Program-made: the position numbers and the translations under genes | Notes under the pieces: model-generated | What the model saw: the letters and a program-made list of their open reading frames with translations, nothing else | Databases searched by the model: none | What the model was told of the DNA's origin: nothing | Shown: in pieces, positions 11,797 through 64,000 of the stretch | Position numbering within the stretch: position 1 is the stretch's first letter | Layout: every line of letters starts with the position of its first letter | Origin: Ariolimax columbianus | Taxonomy: Eukaryota; Mollusca; Gastropoda; Stylommatophora; Arionidae | Assembly (NCBI GenBank): GCA_036924085.1 | Contig: JAVGWX010000025.1 | Location: forward strand, 25,426,488 to 25,490,487 | DNA: 64,000 bases | Reading direction: 5' to 3'

Positions 11797-12510
11797 ATGT
11801 TTGACACAGCACCCCAGGATATTGAAACTCAAGGTCACACTGTGGAGGGCACAAAGGAAATCCTCTATCTCGGTAGCATGATATCATCCGATGGGCACAG
11901 CGCTCCCGATTTGTCAAAGTGGATCACACTAGCTGCATGCGCTATGTACAACCTTAAACGTGTGTGGAATAATGGCAAGATCTCCCTAGGGACAACAATC
12001 TATCAGTCCTGCGTGGTCCCAGTCCACCTTTATGGCTCCGAAACCTGGACATTGTTGAAACATGACGAGACTGGAAGCCTGTCACATGCCCAACCAGAGG
12101 CGTGTCCTGGAAACCCCTGCCCACAAGATACTACATAAGTCGTTCCTCAGCGTCAAAAGTTTTTCCCGACTGGCTGGAGGCGCAGAAGAGGCTGTCCCCA
12201 AACAGTTTTGCTCCAGTAAGTAGCAACCTCCTCCTTTGCACTGGAATCACGCCACAGCTGTGGGTCATGGATGTGGCTGACCTCCGCTCTGGATGAGGCC
12301 TAGAATCACGCCACAGCTGTGGGTCATGGATGTGGCCGACCTCCGCTCTGGACGAGGCCTGGAATCACGCCACAGCTGTGGGTCATGGATGTGGCCGACC
12401 TCCGCTCTGGACGAGGCCTGGAATCACGCCACAGCTGTGGATCATGGATGTGGCCGACAGACACAACGGGCCTCAGATGCCTAAGCAAACATTATTATTA
12501 TTATGGATAA
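11797..12510 (+). pseudogene. LINE C-terminal fragment with internal 59-bp array
   Basis: The open frame from 11797 reads LYLGSMISSDGHSAPDLSK, AMYNLKRVWNNGKISLGT and LYGSETWTLLKHDE, the block that follows RT in a common RTE-like LINE. After a frameshift near 12100 the C-terminal tail is amplified as a 59-bp array and ends with an ATT-rich tail at 12490-12505. Confidence 0.75.
12241..12470. repeat. 59-bp minisatellite, about 4 copies
   Basis: Units start at 12241, 12299, 12359 and 12418 with a GGAATCACGCCACAGCTGTG core. They lie within the degenerate C-terminus of the LINE. Confidence 0.9.
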
Positions 12511-12559
12511 ATGCACACCATGTAACGAAAAGGAATAGCAATAGACGGGACTATAAAAA

Positions 12560-13080
12560 GAATTGTGCCAAGTAGTAAAACAACAGCGACTGAAAATAGT
12601 CCATGCAGGTAGCAGACATAATGGACTGTTGAAGAATGGCGAACTTACGTTCGTTAAACAATCTTCAGACAATTGGAAATATTACTCTGAGATGAATGTC
12701 CACATATTTCGAGAGTTGATTGAGAAATTTCTACTTCCGTCATTAGACAGACCTTCCTGTCCTGTGACGGACAACACCTCTTACCATAATGAAGTGGCAC
12801 TAGAAAACAAGATCAGCAAGTACTAAGGACGAGATGAAACTTTGGCAAACAAAGGAGCGCATCCATTTTGTGGAAATATAGCTGAAACCTGAATTGTTGT
12901 TACTTCCAAAGAATACCCACTGGACATAGAAGTTTCACATTGGCAAAGTATTATAGGAGCATGGTCATAGGTGTTTAAGATTGCCACCAAACGGATCACA
13001 CTTAAGTGCAATAGAATTAGTTTAAGCAAAAGGAGAAAGGACAGGTGGCAAGTGACGACACTGTTAAACTATCAGCTGGA
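12560..13080 (+). pseudogene. DDE-type transposase remnant (Tc1/IS630-like DDE_3 fold)
   Basis: The frame at 12563-12826 reads RLKIVHAGSRHNGLL, then NWKYYSEMNVHIFRELIEKFLLP, then VTDNTSYHN with the second catalytic Asp. Downstream, in shifted frames, come a LPP..SHLSAIELV block and AKGER, matching the LPPYHC..N.IELVWA motif just before the third catalytic residue. Stops and frameshifts show it is dead. I see no terminal inverted repeats. Confidence 0.7.
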
Positions 13081-13104
13081 TTGAATGTTGTAGATGGTGC
13101 CCTC

Positions 13105-13338
13105 TCAGACCTTAACCAGGTTAGATATTAGGAAATATTTTTTTAGTCAGAGAGTGGTGTCTGCTTGGAATGCATTGCCAGGGGAGGTAGTGGAGGCAGG
13201 GAAGTTAATGCATTTAAGAATAAACTGGATGCGCATAGCTTTTAGAGCAAGGTGATGTAAATGTAACTGGTTGTATACAGACTCTGCAGGGTCTTCTAAA
13301 CTAGTATAAAGACGTTAAGTTAAGTTAAGTTAAGTTAA
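13105..13338 (+). mobile_element. CR1-like LINE, 5'-truncated 3' end
   Basis: Matches the last about 230 bp of the element at 20465-22690, including the LDIRKYFFSQRVVSAWNALP codons, the 3' hairpin at 13261-13310 and a (GTTAA)n tail to 13338. Confidence 0.9.
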
Positions 13339-13684
13339 GAAACATTTCTGGACTAAATGTAAGGACCATGTAATGAAAGAAGAATATGATTGTTTACCTC
13401 ATTCAGCCAACAAGTCGTCAATCTCTTTGAGTTATCTCATTCTGTATAGGATGAGTAGATTCTATGTATGTGTATATTTTAAAGTAAAAATTACATCAAT
13501 TCAAACTTACTTTTACTTATTGTTTATACCAGAAGCTTGGAACTTATTATATAATTACAAATAAACACCAACATAAAAACACAAACATTAAATTTTCTGT
13601 CAACACAGCTCTAACTGGAAATCCATGAATCATAAACATCAGTGCACATTTATAACAACAAGTAATGGGAGTCCCATTAACATC

Positions 13685-15040
13685 ATCAGTCTCATAACTT
13701 GAAAGTTCGTTGGCGCACCATTACTGCAGATTGTTGGACCAGTTCCCACTGCTTCATTCGGTTTTGTGCCAGGATATTTGTTCTAGCTATGGACATTCCC
13801 ATCCAATCTCTGATGTTGTCTTCTCATCTATTTATCTGTGTCCCTCTCGTACGCTTGCCCAGGCACAGTATCTTGCAGGATTGTCTTGGTCAACCCAGAC
13901 GATCTTGAAACATGCCCATGCCATGTGAGCTTGCGTGCTTTTACCATAGTTGATAAGTCTTTGTATTGGCCGACCTCTTTCTTAATGATGTCCTGAACTG
14001 CCTTATTTGTGACATTCCCATCCAATCACTGATGTTGTCTTCTCATCTATTTATCTGTGTCCCTCTCGTACGCTTGCCCAGGCACAGTATCTTGCAGGAT
14101 TGTCTTGGTCAACCCAGACGATCTTGAAACATGCCCATGCCATGTGAGCTTGCGTGCTTTTACCATAGTTGATAAGTCTTTGTATTGGCCGACCTCTTTC
14201 TTAATGATGTCCTGAACTGCCTTATTTGTGACACGGTCTAGATAGGACATGCTGAGAATTTGACGCAGACATCTCATCTGGATTGCAAAAATTGTTTGCT
14301 CAAGAACAGCTGCCAGAGTCCAAGTTTCGTACGCATAAAGATACATGTAGGTGACAAGTGCATGAATTAAACTCAACTTGGATTTCAGGTTGAAGTTTTG
14401 TCCCTCCACAGCAGCCTCAGTTTGGTCAGGGCAGCCATGGTCATCGCTGTTTTTGCCTGAATCTCAGCTCTAGAACTTTCCGCATCCATCAGTGCTCCCA
14501 GGTATTTAAACTGTTTAAAAATTTGCAATGGTCCGCCAATGATCACAATCGGACTTGTTAGGCCTTCTGGACGATGACCATGATTTTGCTCTTCTCTGAA
14601 CTAATTTCCATTCCAAACTTTTGAGCGGCATTGTCAAGTTTTGAGATTAGACTCGCAAGTTCTAGCTCTGTTCCAGCCAGCTAGGTAATGTCATCAGCAA
14701 ACCTGAGATTAGTGAGTGAACGACCACCAATGTTGACAGTACCCACGTTATCCTCCAGAGCTTCCGACATGATACGTTCAACAAAGACGTTGAATAGGGT
14801 CGGTGAAAGAATACATCCTTGTCATACACTGGTTGACGTGCGGAACCATTCCACAGTTAACAAAGAGTGCACTGGTGGCCTGGGAGTAGAGTTTCTCAAT
14901 GGCGTAGGTAAGTCGACACCCCATCTTATATTTTCTCGTAATTGTCCATAGGGCCTTATGCCAGACCATGTCAAACACTTTTTTAAAGTCAACAAAGACT
15001 TGGTATAGATTTTGATTATGCTGCAATTGATCACACACTA
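13685..15040 (-). pseudogene. RTE-like LINE, RT to C-terminus, with 219-bp in-frame duplication
   Basis: The minus strand shows NQNLYQVFVDFKKVFDMVWH (RT motif A region) at about 15000, then the YETWTLAAV, RDRVTNKAVQDII-type and TWHGHVSRSSGL blocks. Bases 13792-14010 and 14011-14229 are near-identical direct duplicates; 219 bp is exactly 73 codons, so the frame stays open across both. Stops near 14400-14800 kill the ORF. Confidence 0.8.
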
Positions 15041-15049
15041 CTATGCTAA

Positions 15050-15385
15050 TTGTAAATTCTCTTTCATTTCTAAATGTACTCTCGATTAAAGGAAGTTCTC
15101 CAAGATGTGTTGTGTAAAAAAATGATAACTTTGGCCCGTTGAGCCCTGTGAAAATAACAAAGTAAATGTCTGTTTTGATAAGTTCATGTAGTCTACATAA
15201 TATTTATGCTTAACACATTAACATCGTAATGAAAATAGGTACATATACAAAAATGTAAGTTGATAGGTTAATGAATTATTAAGATAACATATAAATTCCA
15301 ATGGCATATATTTCTGCACGCACTTTAGTAGTTTTACATTATGTGAGCGCCAGTCATTAAGTAACATTCATTTTATTATTAAGTA
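15050..15385. other. AT-rich spacer, nothing recognised
   Basis: No motif or repeat family could be assigned on either strand. Confidence 0.5.
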
Positions 15386-15745
15386 GGAGAAGAAGACTAA
15401 CATCTGATCAGGCAAAACATACTGATAAAACATATTAGTTAGGATCAGGCAAAACATACTGGCCAAGATTCTCACCTCGGCTTCCTAGTAGCCCTCCCTG
15501 GAAACGGGCTATAGTTATGGCAGCCTGACTAATAAGGTGAGGGATCAATGTAATCCCTATAGTAGTGAGTGACATACAAATGAAGCCAAGCATAGCACAA
15601 CCACCTGGAGGACCCTGGTCCACATTCATCAGCACGCTCAGGATGTGAGGAAAGCTACTACAACCCACCACTTAACGTCCTTTTTAGGGCAAACAAAAGA
15701 GTAACCTACTCATTGTGGGCATTCGCTAACAACAAACAACATTAT
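15385..15745 (+). mobile_element. SINE-like family C element, CAA-tailed, two 37-bp repeats
   Basis: Starts near AGACTAACATCTGATCAGG, carries about two copies of the 37-bp repeat (15405-15465), then a shared body of about 230 bp and a CAA-rich tail. Other copies: 25250-25790 (-), 34500-34835 (+), 55455-55710 (+), 56340-59090 (-). No clear A or B box is visible, so polymerase III origin is unproven. Confidence 0.75.
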
Positions 15746-15869
15746 AAAGTGCATCAAAGAGTGCGTACAACTGAAAATCATATTTCAGGACACAAATTAG
15801 CTCTATAGCAATACTCTATGTAGTGACTGACGATCGAGCAGTTAGCACATGGCAATATAGTGCACAACA

Positions 15870-16415
15870 TGCGCTCCCCAGCGTCAACTTGCACCGTGGA
15901 AGAGCAAAGAGGCGTTATTCATTTTGTGTGGTCAGAGAGTGTAAAACCTTCTGAAATCTACAGAAGAATGAATGATCAGTACAGAGACAGTTGCTTGAGT
16001 CAGAGGGGAGTGTGAAACCTTCTGAAATCTACAGAAGAATGAAGGATCAGTACAGAGACAGTTGCTTGAGTCAGAGGGGAGTGTGAAACCTTCTGAAATC
16101 TACAGAAGAATGAAGGATCAGTACAGAGACAGTTGCTTGAGTCAGAAGAACAATGTCAAAATTGATGGCAAAAACGTTATTGATGGATCGTGCGCTGGAG
16201 ACCAGCAGGCATGGCAACTGAAACAGTGAAACAGCAGATTGACCAGCTAGTCCGTGGCATCAGGCAAGTCACTATTGATGAAATAGCCGCAGATTTTAAC
16301 ACGAGTCATGCCAATGTGCACAAAACTGTCCATGGTAACCTTGGTTACAAGAATGTGTGTAGCAGATGCGTTCCAAGACAACTGACAACAAGGCAGTGCA
16401 AAATTTGTTAAATTT
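15870..16415 (+). pseudogene. Mariner (Mos1-like) transposase fragment with 71-bp internal repeat
   Basis: The first HTH (QRGVIHFVWSES then YRRMNDQYRDSCLSQ) is followed by the second HTH at 16190-16411 (RQVTIDEIAADFNTSHANVH, LGYKNVCSRCVPRQLT). A 71-bp segment at about 15951-16140 is repeated nearly three times; since 71 is not a multiple of 3 it destroys the frame. The catalytic DDE domain is missing beyond 16415. Confidence 0.8.
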
Positions 16416-16419
16416 GCTA

Positions 16420-16850
16420 GAGGACAAATTGAGAGTGACCCAGGCCTCCCTTGAGAGACACTTGATCGGAATCACTCACTGGGACCAATGTATGCAAGGT
16501 CTTCATAATTTAACATAAGACAATTGTCCCAGGTGAAGGATGCGGTAATCTGTGCAGACAAGGCAAACATAGATGGGCAGGTCACATGTTGCGACGAAAC
16601 GATGGTTGATGGAGCACAACGACAGCAGTCTGATGCCACGAGGTAAAAAGAGACCATGGGGAAGACCTTCAATGCGTTGGTCCGTCCCCCTTGCTGTGCA
16701 CTGGAACATCCGAGAGGCCTCCAGAGGAGTACTTGCCACGCACTGGACTTCTGTGGCCCAAGACAGGGTCTGCTGGAGACAAAAGTTGGGACCCGCAGCT
16801 TTCAATGAGGAATGGGTCATCAAGTGAACAGGTGGATAAAGTGTGTTGCC
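16420..16850 (+). pseudogene. RTE-like LINE C-terminal fragment
   Basis: Matches 7735-8100 of the array-bearing LINE over the stretch from GAGAGTGACCCAGG through the GGTCACATGTTGCGACG block and the GRPP-like basic motif. It abuts the mariner fragment with no spacer. Confidence 0.75.
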
Positions 16851-16869
16851 ATGCATGCAGACTAAATAA

Positions 16870-17468
16870 GACACAAAATTTATTGTTCGCACTCTTGTAA
16901 AAATGTTATTATAACTGTCACTTAATGACAGTCACTCGTACATTATTCAAAGTTTGGTAATATAATCATTTAACAAAAAACTAAGCAAAGAAACAAAAAG
17001 GATCTTCTCTAAACACATCTGCCTGAAGACCAAAAAGAAAAGAAAAATTTAATGACATTGATTATCTAGGAAGTAAGCAAAAAATGATGTCAGGTGAAAA
17101 ACACACAAAAACATTTAAAGGTGTCAGACAGAAAAATAATTGTCCAACATGTTAAATCGTTTTGGAATTTATTTTTAAAAACTAAAGATAAATTCATGAC
17201 TGATAAATGGAGAAAAATTGCACTGAAGAGTCTGAAGAAAGAAGAATAATAAGAGTTTGTGATTGTTATTTATTTCATTACAGTTTATTAAAGCAAAAGC
17301 TAATTCTATTGATCATTTACATCTAAATGGGAGAGAACATTATATCTTTTATTATATTCAAGGGACACAAATAAACAAGGACAAAAACTATATACACATA
17401 ACCACATAGAAATGTATGCATGGTACCACTTCTGGTTCCACAACAATGTCATGTAACTTTCCATTCTG
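16870..17468. other. Unassigned AT-rich DNA downstream of the guanylate cyclase gene
   Basis: No element recognised. The minus strand has AATAAA-like words near 16880 and 17280 that could be polyadenylation signals, but nothing decides this. Confidence 0.35.
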
Positions 17469-17479
17469 CCTTTGTAATA

Positions 17480-17755
17480 AAAAAAAAAGGCAAAGGTCGC
17501 CACCCATCGGAAACGATGATGGCATAATTTATTTTGCTAGCGCTATTTTTAGTAAGGATTAACTGCGCTACTTTTTATCCTCACTCTCTCGTCTCGAGCC
17601 ATCCGACCCCAGTGGCAAGTCAAGGACAAGATGACTAGGAGGTGGCTATGAGATACAGGGGACTCTGCATCAAGCACCAGTGAAATTAATGGCGGGGTCG
17701 AACCCACACCACCTAATCACGAGGCCGAGAGCTTAACCACTTTGCCACGGAGTCC
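17480..17755 (-). mobile_element. tRNA-derived SINE family A with 11-bp target-site duplication
   Basis: On the minus strand the head begins GGGGACTCCGTGGC, with A box TGGCAAAGTGG and B box GGTTCGACCCC, and ends in a T-rich tail. CCTTTGTAATA flanks both sides (17469-17479 and 17756-17766). It lies 280 bp past the guanylate cyclase stop codon and in the same orientation, so it is probably in the 3' UTR. Body fragments recur at 35280-37420 and 39680-39960. Confidence 0.85.
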
Positions 17756-18038
17756 CCTTTGTAATACTTTCCTCATTAAACAAGCACAATCCAAATTTAA
17801 CATATTATTTCATACTGGACACACAAAGCAGCAATGATCAATGGATGCACGGACTTTACAGCACATCAGAATCTTTTTCTCTTTTACAACCAGCAGAGGA
17901 GCTGCACACACTGCACAAAAGTATTATAGTCTCTGTTGGGAAAAGCTCTGTCTTAGTGGCGCTCATCACAATGTGTGTCAAATTATGAGAGCAGAGAAAG
18001 CATCTAATTCTGATTTCACAGTGAAATTTTAATTAATA

Positions 18039-63600
<45,562 letters not shown>

Positions 63601-63734
63601 CTGTTGCGATAACAACACAGTTTCATTTGTATGTTTCACCAATGGAAAGATGATCATATTTTTTCCGATTTTTATTTCATTAAAGAGAAGATTTCTCTAA
63701 CATTTGAACGTATGAAGAAGGCAGCAAAATAATT

Positions 63735-64000
63735 TAACTGAACTTCATTATACTGGTTTAGAGCTGCCAAGACCCTTCTACACCTCCACACAGTGATCAT
63801 GGATAACAGGCTGCAGCAGGGCAGACTGGCTAAGGAGAAGGGATCGAAGAGGGAAGGCTAACCCTGTACTCAAAAAATGATTGCTGAAGTCGGATGTATT
63901 GGACCAAACGGTGCAAATATCGCAGTCAAGCTGTAAACTATGACACAACGCATTCCGTTCTCTGGACTACATTCTGTACTTAAGCCCTTTCAGGATTTGG
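63735..64000 (+). mobile_element. CR1-like tail joined to SINE family B, cut by window end
   Basis: About 30 bp resembling the LINE tail (TTCATTATACTGGTTTAG) at 63741-63761 runs directly into family B sequence from GAGCTGCCAAGACCC onward. The SINE is 5'-truncated at this junction and continues past 64000. Confidence 0.7.

Overview
This is animal nuclear DNA, not bacterial. It holds one split host gene with GT-AG introns, and almost everything else is transposable elements and minisatellites. The mix of element families (CR1-like and RTE-like LINEs, RNase H-bearing LINEs, mariner, several SINE families) suggests a lophotrochozoan, most likely a gastropod mollusc. That assignment is inference; nothing in the window fixes the species.

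The host gene is on the minus strand: the 3' half of a membrane (particulate) guanylate cyclase of the natriuretic-peptide-receptor type. I reconstructed nine exons by hand: 63504-63600, 60223-60297, 55021-55170, 47117-47240, 39350-39418, 34205-34379, 27409-27507, 20134-20225 and 18039-18122. Their phases join cleanly. They encode the end of the kinase-homology domain, the dimerisation coiled coil, a complete cyclase catalytic domain and the stop codon. About 965 coding bases are spread over 45.6 kb. The ligand-binding and transmembrane exons lie beyond the right edge.

Layout: 1-18 kb lies downstream of the gene and is LINE, SINE and mariner debris with large minisatellites. 18-64 kb is the gene, with introns of 2-8 kb filled by nested LINEs, SINEs and about 20 minisatellite arrays. 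The pervasive 3' ends of a CR1-like LINE (about 13 copies) share a hairpin and a GTTAA-type tail.

The unusual theme is that many minisatellites grew inside a transposon copy from that element's own sequence. At least seven arrays have units derived from LINE ORF codons. A 14-bp target-site duplication brackets a SINE with 26 internal repeats. One short CAA-tailed element carries 2, 6 or about 66 copies of the same 37-bp repeat at different loci, an architecture like primate SVA. One array appears to have been seeded from a guanylate cyclase exon-intron boundary and creates a candidate in-frame alternative splice donor. I saw no CRISPR array, operon, rRNA gene or functional tRNA gene.
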